Assembly (NCBI GenBank): GCA_032027005.1
Contig: JAVSMW010000005.1
Location: 265,462-329,461, forward strand
DNA: 64,000 nt
Source of the DNA: JAVSMW01 sp032027005
GTDB lineage: Bacteria > Bacillota > Thermincolia > Thermincolales > UBA2595
Direction: 5' to 3'
Part shown: positions 17,589 to 26,743 of the stretch, one piece after another
Layout: each line of letters opens with the position of its first letter
How positions within the stretch are numbered: position 1 is the stretch's first letter
Program-made: the position numbers and the translations under genes
Notes under the pieces: generated by a model
The model's database searches: none
Seen by the model: the letters and a program-made list of their open reading frames with translations, nothing else
What the model was told of the DNA's origin: nothing

Positions 17589-18167
17589 ATGTCAACTTTT
17601 TTTGGCATTATTGGCGTAATTACTGTTATTTTAAGCATTTATTTCTTTGCACCGCTTTATCTGTTAGCTTTGCGCACCAGACTTTTTGATAAATATTTCC
17701 AAATCCATTTAGAGGAATGCTATAACATGGATGACTTATTTCACATTAAAATAAAGGGCCAAATCACACCTAAAGTCGATTACTTAGAAATACCCTATGA
17801 AGACCTAAATATTGAAATTAACACCAAGACAATGCGCGGCACAATTGTTAACAACGAGGTATCGTTGGAGCTTATTAATTTGCATGACAGAAAAAAAACC
17901 AAATATTTAATTAAACAATACTACATTAAAACAGTCGAATCCTACATTAAAGAGATTTTGCGAAACAACAAAGATTATATAAAACTCATCAAAACGTCAA
18001 AAAGACAAAAGCATCATATGAAAAAAATAGCCTGCGGGACCTGTAAGTATAGTCTGCAATGTCAAATATCATTTGATGAATGTAATTATGAGAGAGAAAC
18101 CAGGGATGCAATATTGAGTAACTGTATCAGGACAAGTGACAGTAAATATTATGAGCCGACATATTAA
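17589..18167 (+). CDS. Hypothetical membrane-anchored protein with C-terminal Cys cluster
   Basis: I do not recognise this 192-residue protein. It has an N-terminal transmembrane helix (about 5-28) and a central charged domain. The C-terminal region has five Cys (CGTCKYSLQC, then DECNYE and a later SNCIR) that could bind a metal or form disulfides. The ribosome site GAAAGGGGG precedes ATG 17589. The AT-rich upstream region has TATAAT-like -10 candidates. No conserved neighbour suggests a role. Confidence 0.65.
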   Translation: MSTFFGIIGVITVILSIYFFAPLYLLALRTRLFDKYFQIHLEECYNMDDLFHIKIKGQITPKVDYLEIPYEDLNIEINTKTMRGTIVNNEVSLELINLHDRKKTKYLIKQYYIKTVESYIKEILRNNKDYIKLIKTSKRQKHHMKKIACGTCKYSLQCQISFDECNYERETRDAILSNCIRTSDSKYYEPTY

Positions 18168-18178
18168 ACATATAAAAA

Positions 18179-18205
18179 GCTCCTTAGGAGCATTTCCTAA
18201 GGAGC
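18179..18205 (-). terminator. Intrinsic terminator
   Basis: 11-base arms GCTCCTTAGGA/TCCTAAGGAGC around CATT(T). The leftward strand continues TTTTTATATG, so it mainly terminates the leftward zinc-ribbon gene; it also sits right after the rightward hypothetical gene. Confidence 0.85.
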
Positions 18206-18212
18206 TGCAAAA

Positions 18213-18593
18213 TCATACCGGTTTTCCAAAAACTGAAGACCTGTTATTTACTGCCAGTTTTAGATGGGTACACAGTTTTGCTTTACCATTTTCCGTTGCG
18301 GTTAATCTAACTCCACAACTTTCACAGGTAAATTCAGAGGCATCAGTTCTAACCTGACTAATATCCCGGCAGAAAGGACATGTAACAGGACGGTATTTAT
18401 ACAATTTGGGGACAAAATGAACCAGGGCAGGGCCAAAACATTTGACTGCCAAAGCGACTAAAACCAGTGCTGCACCAATTTTGGTGAAAATTATTGTAAC
18501 AATAAGCCCTACTCCCAGCCCCAGTATAGCAGCAGATAATAGGGAATTTTGTTCTTTTATTTTAGCTGTCAATTGGTTTTTAGTTTTAGTCAT
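18213..18593 (-). CDS. Small membrane protein with zinc-ribbon
   Basis: A 126-residue hypothetical protein. It has two predicted transmembrane helices (about 20-55), then a zinc-ribbon-like four-Cys motif (CPFCRDI ... FTCESCGVRL). The C-terminal tail is basic. A cytoplasmic metal-binding domain attached to the membrane is likely; the function is unknown. The start at 18593 follows a GGAGGTTGGAGGA region. Confidence 0.65.
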   Translation of the reverse strand: MTKTKNQLTAKIKEQNSLLSAAILGLGVGLIVTIIFTKIGAALVLVALAVKCFGPALVHFVPKLYKYRPVTCPFCRDISQVRTDASEFTCESCGVRLTATENGKAKLCTHLKLAVNNRSSVFGKPV

Positions 18594-18606
18594 TCCTCCA
18601 ACCTCC

Positions 18607-18816
18607 TCAGTGCACGATAGTGCTAATGCTCACTTTCTCAAGCAAGTCTTTATAATAATTTATGATTTGCTGCTGGGTACAAATCATTTGGTCATGGACC
18701 ACCTGATTTTCTGCTTCTAAACCCGTTCTTATCAATAATTGCAAGGTCTCTTCTTCCATTTCAATCTTATTACGTATAATGTCCGTTGCTGATTGGTGAC
18801 AAATTACCTCTTTCAT
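18607..18816 (-). CDS. Small protein, possibly Spo0E-like
   Basis: A 69-residue mostly helical protein. The spacing LQLLIRTGLEAENQVVHDQM and QQQIINYYKDLLE resembles the two-helix Spo0E phosphatase family (helix, short loop, then a Gln/Ile-Tyr rich helix), but the usual SQxLD signature is not exact. If correct, it would dephosphorylate Spo0A-type regulators in sporulation control. The upstream GGAAGGGGG is about 14 bases before ATG 18816, which is farther than usual. Confidence 0.4.
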   Translation of the reverse strand: MKEVICHQSATDIIRNKIEMEEETLQLLIRTGLEAENQVVHDQMICTQQQIINYYKDLLEKVSISTIVH

Positions 18817-18984
18817 ATCTCTATCTGTATCCCCCTTCCTACTCCCTCTCTCTTTAATTTGATTTTATCACAATCAAGGACAAAAACCAATGGTTACCAT
18901 GTGCATTATTTCCCTTTTTTATCATTTTTTTCACAGGAGAAACGCTGTCATCTGTCACGTATCTATGTTAATTTTGTCCCAAAA

Positions 18985-19145
18985 AACAAGAAAAATGACT
19001 TAATCAACTAAAATTAATGGAAGTCAATTTTCTTGTTCAAAGGGGGCCCACCCCCTATGTTAAGGAAATTATCTACAGAATTAGATAAGTGCATAATTTC
19101 CTTAACATAAGCAGACAGGTAAGCTATTAAGCTTACCTGTCTGCT
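18985..19145. ncRNA. Four consecutive hairpins bounded by terminator-like ends
   Basis: No convincing gene lies in 18817-19194. Four inverted repeats abut each other. They are 18985-19001/19021-19037 (17-base arms, one mismatch), GGGGG/CCCCC at 19042-19055, 19056-19072/19093-19109 (17-base perfect arms) and 19110-19125/19130-19145 (16-base perfect arms, 4-base loop). The right end is followed by TTTTTC on the plus strand, and the left end by TTTTTT on the minus strand, so each outer hairpin can act as a terminator. It could be a small RNA gene, a transcription insulator or a non-autonomous repeat element. Confidence 0.55.
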
Positions 19146-19194
19146 TTTTCTTCCAATTTTAAATTTCCAGTGGCATGCGCACCCCGGCATCTGA

Positions 19195-19524
19195 TTAACT
19201 CCCAGTATTAGAGTGAACCTCTTCCCGATCACTCATAATTTCAACCTGGTAACTGGAGCCCTTTTTCCTCTTATCTCCTGTTAAGACTAAAAATGAGACC
19301 ACTACTGCAAAGGCTGCAAAAACCAACCACGTTACAAATGTTATTGGCGGCCAGATCATCAGAAATACTACTATCCCAATAATAACACTGAAAATAACTC
19401 CTGAGGCTGCTGTGCTGAATACACTGGTTCCGCTGACGTCAAACCCAAACTTTTCATAAACCAAGTAAATCGAAACACTAAATCCCAAAATAACCGATAA
19501 CAATCCGATTACCCAAAAGAGCAT
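19195..19524 (-). CDS. Small hypothetical membrane protein
   Basis: A 109-residue protein with three hydrophobic segments (about 3-25, 38-58 and 63-82) and a charged C-terminal tail (GDKRKKGSS onward) likely facing the cytoplasm. I recognise no family. The AAGGAGGTG site before ATG 19524 is strong. It lies 51 bases after the cytochrome gene and on the same strand, so it may belong to the downstream end of that respiratory operon. Confidence 0.6.
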   Translation of the reverse strand: MLFWVIGLLSVILGFSVSIYLVYEKFGFDVSGTSVFSTAASGVIFSVIIGIVVFLMIWPPITFVTWLVFAAFAVVVSFLVLTGDKRKKGSSYQVEIMSDREEVHSNTGS

Positions 19525-19575
19525 GTAGACACCTCCTTTCTTACAGGGATTTGCCTTTACCCGGTATCATATCTC

Positions 19576-20403
19576 TTAAGCCTGAGCCTGGCTTCTTTCT
19601 TCCTCCCCGCCAACTTCTTCCTGTGCTTCTGCTTTGGCAAATCTTCTGATCTGCAGCATTTTATACCCAGCGAAGAAATATGTGGCCCATATTAGTCCTA
19701 CTGCCAAGCCAATTGTCCAGGTGCCTAAAAACGGTACGTCCAAACCCTCTTCAACATGATATAAAGGACCAATTGCTGCTATCGATAAAGACCCTGCCGC
19801 CTGGGCTTTTTCACCATCAACACCGGCAGCTATATTGACCTGTTCTGCCTCAGCCCTGGGCCAATATTTGATTTCCGCAATGCCCTCAGCATTAGTGGAA
19901 GCCGTGCCCAAATTCATTTTCCCCTGGACAAAAAAGTCTGTTTCTGCAAAAAAGTTTACTTTTTGACCCTCTGCCGGCTTGCCATCTACCGTGACTTTAG
20001 CTTGCAGCGTTGCTTTCTCACCCCTGTTGATACTATCAGGTAAAATCAACTCGATCTGAGTAACTTTGCTCTCCTGGGGTTCACTTTTCCCCTCTGCGGG
20101 GTTTGGGTCTTTTGCCTGGGATTGTCCTGCGCCACCTGGGGCTTGCTTTTCATTGCCCGAGCCACCTGGAGGTTGCTGGTCATTTCCTGAGCCACCTGTG
20201 ACAGCTGCAAAATCAAAGTTACTGGCTTTAAACTTTTCCCCAAACTCATTTAGGTTGGGTACCGCTGAGTGACAAAGAGTGCAATCTTTTTTCAACCCTT
20301 CCGGAATTCTGGCAAAAAATGCACCGTTTGCAAAGGCACTGGGTACATAAACCAAAGTTATGAGGCCGACCAGCAGCAGCACCATGCTTAATCGTTTCAT
20401 CAT
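19576..20403 (-). CDS. Membrane-anchored monoheme c-type cytochrome
   Basis: A 275-residue exported protein. A signal peptide (1-26) is followed by a single heme motif CTLCH (41-45), with NLNEFGEKF as a plausible distal ligand region. A Gly/Pro/Gln-rich linker (about 68-115) follows. An Ig-like domain comes next (GEKATLQAKVTVDGKPAEG). A C-terminal transmembrane helix (about 228-250) ends in an acidic tail. It would sit on the outer face of the membrane and accept electrons from the NrfD-like quinol subunit encoded immediately upstream; the two genes overlap by one base. The family is not named with certainty. Confidence 0.75.
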   Translation of the reverse strand: MMKRLSMVLLLVGLITLVYVPSAFANGAFFARIPEGLKKDCTLCHSAVPNLNEFGEKFKASNFDFAAVTGGSGNDQQPPGGSGNEKQAPGGAGQSQAKDPNPAEGKSEPQESKVTQIELILPDSINRGEKATLQAKVTVDGKPAEGQKVNFFAETDFFVQGKMNLGTASTNAEGIAEIKYWPRAEAEQVNIAAGVDGEKAQAAGSLSIAAIGPLYHVEEGLDVPFLGTWTIGLAVGLIWATYFFAGYKMLQIRRFAKAEAQEEVGGEEERSQAQA

Positions 20404-21761
20404 TAAGCCCCTCCTTTCAACTTACCAACCCTGAATGAACTAATTTTACTAATCTCACTCGCATGACTATTCAAATCGTCGGCAATCTCCCAAACTGGAA
20501 CAGCCGGGAAAAAGCGGAAGAAGAGGGCGATGATCAGGGCAAAACCGGCCAGACCGATCATCGTTATGGATATTTCTTGCAGCGTGGGACTATAAGATGC
20601 AAAATTATAATATGTGGGCGTATTGGGGAAGGAAAGGGTAGGAATTACGAAAATATAGCGTTTAAACCATACTCCGATCACAACTATCAGCCCTGCAACA
20701 GTTATCCCGGTTATGTTTCTGGTTTTTGACCACGAAACCAGGAAGATCGGAATTAATATATTAGTAAGGAAGAACAACCAAAAATATGGCGCAAACTGAC
20801 CTGTAAAAAACATACTCAGAAACTCTTTTTCATGGCCTTTTAATTTGTAACCTTCAGTCAGCAGTTCAGCAAAGTTAAAATATCCGTAGACCAGTCCCAT
20901 CGCAATCAAAAGCCAGCCCAGTTTTTTAAAGTGCTCCGCTGTAAAGTATTTCTCCAGGCCAAAAGCTTTACGATAAATAGCTGTAGCTACAATAACCATT
21001 GCTACCCCGGAAAAGAATGCGCTGACTACAAAGTAAGGTGCCAGAATCGTAGTATCCCAACCGTGCCTTAGAGTCATTCCGAATATCCAGGCGGTGACCG
21101 AGTGCACTGCGATACCGGCTGGAATAATCACTACTGACATGATTTTGATGACAGATTCTAATCTTTTCTTTTGCTCAGGTGTATTTTGCCAATTTAAAGC
21201 CAGGATGCTGTAAATCTTATGTCTGATGGGAGACACCGTTTTCCCGAGCCTGTCGCGGCATAAAGCCAGATCAGGTATCATTGGAACATATAAGTATAAT
21301 AAGCTCCCAAACAAGTAGGTGTTAACTGCTATTACATCCCAAAGCAGCGGCGATTGGATCCTGCCATAAATAAATATATTTAGCAGTCGTTCCGGCCGGC
21401 CCAGGTCGATAATAATCATCAACAGTGCCCCAATCAATGCTGAACCGGTAATTACTTCTGCAATTCTTGTAATCGGGGCCTGCCAATGCTGCCCTGACAG
21501 TCTCAAGACAGCCGATACCAAGGTTCCGGCCAGGCTTATCCCGATAAAATATACAAATGTGGTAATATACAGCCCCCAGAAAACCTGATTTTGCATGCCG
21601 GTAACACCTAACCCCTGGCGCAGCTGCCCGACGTATGAGAAAACACCCACTAACACAATAACAGCTAAAACTGCTAACACAAGGTTGTAACCTAATCCTG
21701 GTTTCACCAAAGGTTCCAAAGCTTTGTTTTCCAATTCACTTATTCTCTCATTTTTAGTCAC
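20403..21761 (-). CDS. NrfD/PsrC-family quinol-interacting membrane subunit
   Basis: A 452-residue integral membrane protein with about 10 transmembrane helices, of the NrfD/PsrC/HybB type. Such subunits exchange electrons and protons with menaquinol and pass them to an Fe-S partner. The frame is open to 21860, but GTG 21761 has GGAGGGAGCCTC just upstream and overlaps the preceding gene by 8 bases (GTGACTAA), so I use it. The order Fe-S protein, NrfD, monoheme cytochrome suggests a quinol-cytochrome redox module. Confidence 0.85.
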   Translation of the reverse strand: MTKNERISELENKALEPLVKPGLGYNLVLAVLAVIVLVGVFSYVGQLRQGLGVTGMQNQVFWGLYITTFVYFIGISLAGTLVSAVLRLSGQHWQAPITRIAEVITGSALIGALLMIIIDLGRPERLLNIFIYGRIQSPLLWDVIAVNTYLFGSLLYLYVPMIPDLALCRDRLGKTVSPIRHKIYSILALNWQNTPEQKKRLESVIKIMSVVIIPAGIAVHSVTAWIFGMTLRHGWDTTILAPYFVVSAFFSGVAMVIVATAIYRKAFGLEKYFTAEHFKKLGWLLIAMGLVYGYFNFAELLTEGYKLKGHEKEFLSMFFTGQFAPYFWLFFLTNILIPIFLVSWSKTRNITGITVAGLIVVIGVWFKRYIFVIPTLSFPNTPTYYNFASYSPTLQEISITMIGLAGFALIIALFFRFFPAVPVWEIADDLNSHASEISKISSFRVGKLKGGA

Positions 21762-22566
21762 GAGGCTCCCTCCCTTGCTCCTGTCCATGGCCAGGTAAGT
21801 AGTATACTCTTGGCTTGGTTCCAAGTTCTTCTTTGTAACGATATGCGTTGTGTTCAGCAAGCATTTTTCTTAAGGCTACAACTTCCAAACCGTTTGTTGC
21901 CACATCAGTTTCTAAGTCCCCAAGATACATTGCGCCTCTGGGACAACCTGCGATACAGGCCGGCAGTTTGCCATCCTTGGTATATGATTCACAAAGAACG
22001 CATTTGTTGGCCGTTCCTTTACGCGCCGGCAGAGGAAACTCCGGAGAATATTCGGCAAAGGTATTTTTCGGATCCGGCTCCTGATCTTCCCAGTAAAAAA
22101 AGCGGCGGTCATAGGGACAGGCAGCCAAGCAGAACCGGCAGCCCACACATTTTCTGTTATCAACCAGAACAGTACCGGTCTCACTGTGATAAGTGGCTCC
22201 CACCGGACAAACCTTGACACAAGGGGCATTTTCACAATGCATACATGGTATCGGCATCCAGTAACTGCTGTCTCCTTCGCCATGAACTTTCTTCACATCT
22301 ATCCACTCTTGCCCTTTAGGCCTGTGGTAGACGCTTCTGTCAGCCGCCAAACACTGGGGTTCCATGCCAAGACCTTCACAACCGTCACATTTCTTCAAAT
22401 CGATAACTCTTACCCACTGCTTAACCATTTTATTCGGGTCTGAATTACCGGTACCGGCCAGAGCTTTGGATTTTAATCCGGGAATCTTGTCGACCATCGG
22501 GATGATGGTAGTCGATAAACCGGCCAGTCCTAGCCCCTTTAACAAATTACGCCTTGAAATTTGCAT
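21754..22566 (-). CDS. Tat-exported four-cluster ferredoxin subunit (PsrB/NrfC type)
   Basis: A 270-residue protein with a twin-arginine signal (SRRNLLKGLGLAGLS). Cysteine groups for about four [4Fe-4S] clusters follow: CDGC with a distant Cys, CMHCENAPCVKVCP, CVGCRFCLAACP, and CVLC with CIAGCP. It resembles the electron-transfer subunit of the complex iron-sulfur molybdoenzyme family. The molybdopterin catalytic subunit normally found next to it is absent. It is the first gene of a leftward operon; upstream there is an inverted repeat, TTAATCAC (22598) and GTGATTAA (22636), of unknown meaning. Confidence 0.85.
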   Translation of the reverse strand: MQISRRNLLKGLGLAGLSTTIIPMVDKIPGLKSKALAGTGNSDPNKMVKQWVRVIDLKKCDGCEGLGMEPQCLAADRSVYHRPKGQEWIDVKKVHGEGDSSYWMPIPCMHCENAPCVKVCPVGATYHSETGTVLVDNRKCVGCRFCLAACPYDRRFFYWEDQEPDPKNTFAEYSPEFPLPARKGTANKCVLCESYTKDGKLPACIAGCPRGAMYLGDLETDVATNGLEVVALRKMLAEHNAYRYKEELGTKPRVYYLPGHGQEQGREPRD

Positions 22567-22694
22567 TCTCCCTCACCCTTTCCTTGTATTAGTGGTATTA
22601 ATCACATTTTTATCCGTAAAATTATTATTAGAATAGTGATTAAATTTTCAAAGGGGTAACCTAGATACTTCATTTATGCCATAGGCGCAGGACT

Positions 22695-23354
22695 TTAATG
22701 GTGCTTATCAATTGCCTGTTCATTGAGTTTGTTATCAACAGCATAGACTGCAGCTTCAGCTCTGTTATTCAGGCTTAATTTGCTTAATATGCTGCATACA
22801 TAATTACGGACAGTCTTTTCGCTAAGGAAGATTTCCTTGGCAATTTCTTTATTGGTAAAACCCTCCGACAGCAAAGCCAGAACTTTTTTCTCCTGATTGG
22901 ATAGTTTTGTTTTTTGCCCGGCATCCTGACCCCTGCGAAGATGGTTAAGCAAGGTATTTGTGATTATCGGGTCGAGCATTGACTCCCCTCTTATTGAAGC
23001 ATCTATAGCCCTGATTAACCCATCATTGCCGGTGTCCTTTAACACAAATCCATTGGCTCCGGCCCTTATTGCATTAAGTATCACTTCATCGTTACCATAT
23101 GAAGTCAGCATAATTACTTTGGTCTCGGGATATCGCTGCATAATCTCCCGACAGCATTCAATCCCACAGTCTTTTTTTAATCTGACATCCATAAGGACAA
23201 TTTTCGGGTGGTGTTTTTCCATCAACAGGAAAGCTTCCTCAATTGTCTCTGCTGCTCCAACCACTTCAAGGTAATCATACTGGCTGAGCAAAAAGCTCAA
23301 ACCTGATCTTACCACTTCATGGTCATCAACAATCATCACCTTTGCTTTCTTCAT
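22695..23354 (-). CDS. NarL/FixJ-family response regulator
   Basis: A 219-residue two-component regulator. The receiver domain has DD (IVDDHE), the phosphoacceptor Asp in IVLMDVRLK, Ser/Thr in MLTSYG and Lys in VLKDTG. The C-terminal LuxR-type HTH includes LLSEGFTNKEIAKEIFLSEKTVRNY. ATG 23354 with AGGGTG upstream is preferred to GTG 23363. Its kinase is encoded upstream on the same strand. It lies next to the NrfD/Fe-S/cytochrome operon, its likely target, and is paralogous to the regulator at 44896. Confidence 0.88.
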   Translation of the reverse strand: MKKAKVMIVDDHEVVRSGLSFLLSQYDYLEVVGAAETIEEAFLLMEKHHPKIVLMDVRLKKDCGIECCREIMQRYPETKVIMLTSYGNDEVILNAIRAGANGFVLKDTGNDGLIRAIDASIRGESMLDPIITNTLLNHLRRGQDAGQKTKLSNQEKKVLALLSEGFTNKEIAKEIFLSEKTVRNYVCSILSKLSLNNRAEAAVYAVDNKLNEQAIDKHH

Positions 23355-23598
23355 AGACTTCACCCTTTCCGCTCAGTTTAATGATAACTTTTCTTAATTA
23401 TAGCATTATTTTCCTAAAAAAATTAGATGCATTTGCACTAACGCAAAGTCCCGATTATACTACTGCTTTGTCTCAAGGAGAGCCGGGATGTCAGTGGAAA
23501 AAAGGAGTCGTGGGTAATCTGTAAATTAGGTGCATTGATAAGACAAAACCCGGGCACATTATTTTCTAACGCGCCAGGGTTTGGGGTTCGTCTTCAAA
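23355..23598. other. Spacer between kinase and regulator genes
   Basis: This 244-base gap between a kinase and its regulator is longer than in the paralogous pair, where the genes overlap. It holds an imperfect GC-rich hairpin near 23545-23583 (AAACCCGGGC against GCGCCAGGGTTT) that could act as a partial terminator leftward. A separate promoter for the regulator is therefore possible. I see no ORF in it. Confidence 0.4.
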
Positions 23599-25059
23599 TT
23601 AAGTTTTCTCAGCCGCTTCGTTAAGCCTGCTATCTATTGGGAATGTTAAAGAAATTTTCGTGCCTTTATTTGCTGCTGAAAATATTTCAAGGCTTCCATT
23701 CAGCCTTTGGGCACGAAATTTCATATTGGTCAATCCCAAATTTTCTGCCGGACTTTTTCTTCCTACTTTTTGTAAATCAAACCCTATTCCATCGTCAATT
23801 ATAGAAACATTTAGACCCGGCTGTTTTCCGTCATGTATTGCCAGAACTTGGATTTCCACCCGGCTGGCATGGGCATGCTTAACTATATTAATAAGGGCCT
23901 CTTTAATGATATGATCCAAATAATTGGCTTGATGCGGGGTTACAATTATATCCTGGGCCAAGTCATTCTTAATCTTTAAATTCATCAGTAAAAAGCCTTT
24001 GCACTCTTGGCTCAAATTTTCAAGCAGCTCTTTTAATCCACACCCTTCTTCACTTACCTGATGCAAATCTCCAATATAGTTTCGCAAAAGAAGCAGAATC
24101 TTATTTAGCTTGTCCTGAGATTGATCCAGCTGAACTGCCAAGGTTTGTATCTCACCCCGTGCCAACAAAATCTTGCAGGCTTCAACAACCAGACCTACAC
24201 TGTAAATCGACTGCATTATTCCGTCATGCAAATCCCTGCTGAACCGTTCTCTTTCCTGAAGAATAATACTCTGCTGCTTAGCCTGTACCATTCTCTGGTC
24301 TTGTTCTTCATTAAATATGTTGATTATCCTGCTGATAGTAAAGGCAATAACAAGTCCCAAGGCAGCCCTAAAAATCTGTACCGGAAGTCCTGCTGTATTT
24401 ATAAAGATTTCGGTGTTCAAGACATTGCCAGGCCAGAAGCCAACAGGTGATACAACCAAACCCGAGACAAAACTGTACAGCAGAAAACATATACCGGCAA
24501 TTTTACAGTCTTTGGCCGCAATTCTCATGTCAAATTCCCTTAAAATACCGGCTTGAATAAATAAAGCTATCCCTGTAATGATCGACCCTGGTAAAGCAAG
24601 TAAATATCGAGCCATACTGATGCTATAAAAACTCCAGTTTTCAATATCATCAACACTTACTATATCTAAATCCCAAATTATAAATTTAAAAAACCAGATA
24701 CCACTGATAATAAATGGTAAAGATCTGAATCGATAATATTTTTTGGTGGAATCTATGAGCAGGTTGATGCCGAAAAGAAAAAGAAACGTAAAAGACGTTG
24801 CAACCAGCAGAGCCACTATAATATGAAAAACAACATTCCCGGAAGGTGTATCTGCACCGCCTTTAATAGGCACAAACATTTTAGCCCATTCGGCCGCAGA
24901 ATGAATAAGGGCAAAGCCAGCTAACATCCATAGTGATTTTGACAATACAAAATCGCTGTCTTTGCGGGATTGAAGGGCCAAACTAAGACCTAAGGTAAAA
25001 AAAGCCAGGCCATAGACAAAGTAAATTAAAGACATGTGGTTTATAAAGAAACTTTGCAC
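23599..25059 (-). CDS. Membrane sensor histidine kinase (HisKA_3, DesK/NarX type)
   Basis: A 486-residue kinase. About seven hydrophobic helices fill residues 8-250. The HisKA_3 dimerisation domain then carries the phosphoacceptor His in SRDLHDGIMQSIYSVG, and the ATPase domain follows with NIVKHAHAS, DDGIGFD and NLGLTNM. The start is GTG 25059 with GGAGGGG about 12 bases upstream; ATG 25035 is an alternative. No periplasmic sensor domain is present, so the signal is probably perceived within the membrane (for example quinone state), which is inference. The N-terminal membrane part is clearly related to that of the kinase at 45561. Confidence 0.85.
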   Translation of the reverse strand: MQSFFINHMSLIYFVYGLAFFTLGLSLALQSRKDSDFVLSKSLWMLAGFALIHSAAEWAKMFVPIKGGADTPSGNVVFHIIVALLVATSFTFLFLFGINLLIDSTKKYYRFRSLPFIISGIWFFKFIIWDLDIVSVDDIENWSFYSISMARYLLALPGSIITGIALFIQAGILREFDMRIAAKDCKIAGICFLLYSFVSGLVVSPVGFWPGNVLNTEIFINTAGLPVQIFRAALGLVIAFTISRIINIFNEEQDQRMVQAKQQSIILQERERFSRDLHDGIMQSIYSVGLVVEACKILLARGEIQTLAVQLDQSQDKLNKILLLLRNYIGDLHQVSEEGCGLKELLENLSQECKGFLLMNLKIKNDLAQDIIVTPHQANYLDHIIKEALINIVKHAHASRVEIQVLAIHDGKQPGLNVSIIDDGIGFDLQKVGRKSPAENLGLTNMKFRAQRLNGSLEIFSAANKGTKISLTFPIDSRLNEAAEKT

Positions 25060-25164
25060 ATCTATAACCGTCCCCTCCTGCTATTACTATTTTTACCATT
25101 TTATCAAAGCATTCACAGAATTACAATATGATACTTTTTATTCTATAATATTTCGTTAAACGAC

Positions 25165-25192
25165 AAAATCCCGCAAACATTTGCGGGATTTT
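25165..25192 (-). terminator. Intrinsic terminator after selO
   Basis: Perfect 13-base arms AAAATCCCGCAAA/TTTGCGGGATTTT with a two-base loop. It lies 75 bases downstream of the selO stop. Confidence 0.88.
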
Positions 25193-25267
25193 CGACTGTA
25201 GTCAGCACTGAATATTTATTTAGCAAACCATAATGACAAATTCAGGATTTGGGGGTCGGCACTCCTA

Positions 25268-26743
25268 TCAGGTCCCGCAGAAAGTTCGGTAAGGGCGGCC
25301 TGACGGCACAGGCGGAGTGGCATACTCGACCTGTTCAGGTGAGTGTGCATAGGGGCTTGCCAAAACATCAAGAAGCCGCTCCATCACACTGTAGTCCCCT
25401 CGTTCCACCGCTGCTGCCAGGGCCTCTTCTACCCGGTGGTTGCGGGGAATAACCGCAGGGTTACTTTCTCTCATCAACAGCTTTGATGAATCCCTGGTTT
25501 CCTGCTGCCTGTCCAGCCTCTCCTGCCACAGCCGGTGCCACTGGGCAAATTCCGTGGTCCCAAAGAGGACGGTATCCTCCACCGTATCAAAAGTTAATGC
25601 CCTGAAAAAATTTGTATAATCCGCACGATACTTCTGCATCATATTGAGAAGGTTTTCGATCAGGGACTGGTCCCGGGGTTCTTCATCAAACAAACCCAGT
25701 TTTGCTCGCATTCCTTTGAACCAATTGCAGTTGTATAACGCACTAAATTCTGAAATCGCTTCCTGAGCCAGCCGGACAGCCTGCTCCTGATCAGAATGGA
25801 GCAGCGGCAGCAGGGTTTCTGCAAACCGGGCCAGATTCCAGGCTGCAATATGAGGCTGGTTGCCATAGGCATAACGGCCCTGCAGGTCGATGGAACTGAA
25901 TACCGCAGCCGGGTCATAGGCGTCCATGAAGGCACAAGGCCCATAATCTATGGTTTCTCCGCTAATGGACATATTGTCGGTATTCATCACCCCATGTATA
26001 AAGCCCACCAACTGCCATTTGGCGATCAGCCCGGCTTGACGCCCGATTACTTCCTGCAGCAGAGAAAGGTAACGGTTCTCTGCATCGTTTTCATCCGGAA
26101 AATGCCTTTCTATTGTGTAATCAGCCAATGTCCTAAGATCCTCAAACGTACCCCGGTTTGCAATATACTGAAAGGTCCCGACGCGCAGATGGCTGGCCGC
26201 CACCCGGGTAAGAACCGCCCCGGGCAGCTCGGTTTCTCGGCATACCGGCTCACCGGTTGTCACTACAGCCAGACTTCGTGTGGTAGGAATACCAAAAGCT
26301 TGCATAGCTTCACTAATGATATATTCGCGCAGCATTGGCCCAAGGGCGGCCCGACCATCGCCTCCACGGGAGTACGGCGTTTTACCGGAACCCTTAAGCT
26401 GAACATCAACCCGTTCGCCTTGGGGGGTGATCTGCTCCCCAAGCAGTAGGGCCCTGCCGTCCCCTAACATCGTAAAATGCCCAAATTGATGCCCTGCGTA
26501 GGCTTGAGCCAGGGGCAAAGAACCCTCGGGAAGCCGGTTGCCGGCAAGTATGGCGATACCTTCACTGCTCTCTAGTTCCTGGGTGTTTAACCCCAAAGAT
26601 GCCGCTAAGGGGCCGTTCAGAATCACCAACTCCGGTGACTGTACTGGGGCTGGCTTCAGGCTGGTAAAAAATATTTTGGGCAGACGAGCATAACTGTTAT
26701 CTAAGTTCCATCCTGTTGCAATTATTGCCCTGTGCTCTATCAT
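25268..26743 (-). CDS. selO: Protein adenylyltransferase SelO (YdiU)
   Basis: A 491-residue pseudokinase that transfers AMP to protein hydroxyl groups (known for the family in redox homeostasis). Family motifs are YAGHQFGHFTMLGDGRA, QLKGSGKTPYSRGGDGRAAL, GVMNTDNMSISGETIDYGP and the C-terminal CGT (Cys in place of selenocysteine of animal SelO). Length is typical. ATG 26743 has AAGGAGAT. It stands alone between a kinase gene and a terminator. Confidence 0.93.
   Translation of the reverse strand: MIEHRAIIATGWNLDNSYARLPKIFFTSLKPAPVQSPELVILNGPLAASLGLNTQELESSEGIAILAGNRLPEGSLPLAQAYAGHQFGHFTMLGDGRALLLGEQITPQGERVDVQLKGSGKTPYSRGGDGRAALGPMLREYIISEAMQAFGIPTTRSLAVVTTGEPVCRETELPGAVLTRVAASHLRVGTFQYIANRGTFEDLRTLADYTIERHFPDENDAENRYLSLLQEVIGRQAGLIAKWQLVGFIHGVMNTDNMSISGETIDYGPCAFMDAYDPAAVFSSIDLQGRYAYGNQPHIAAWNLARFAETLLPLLHSDQEQAVRLAQEAISEFSALYNCNWFKGMRAKLGLFDEEPRDQSLIENLLNMMQKYRADYTNFFRALTFDTVEDTVLFGTTEFAQWHRLWQERLDRQQETRDSSKLLMRESNPAVIPRNHRVEEALAAAVERGDYSVMERLLDVLASPYAHSPEQVEYATPPVPSGRPYRTFCGT

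Noticed and set aside
19014..19232. 72-codon minus-strand ORF
   Set aside because: It runs through the perfect inverted repeats at 19056-19145, has no ribosome site and no family likeness; the hairpins explain the sequence better.
25796..26449. 217-codon plus-strand ORF inside selO
   Set aside because: It is a shadow of the selO coding strand; selO carries all its family motifs and is intact.
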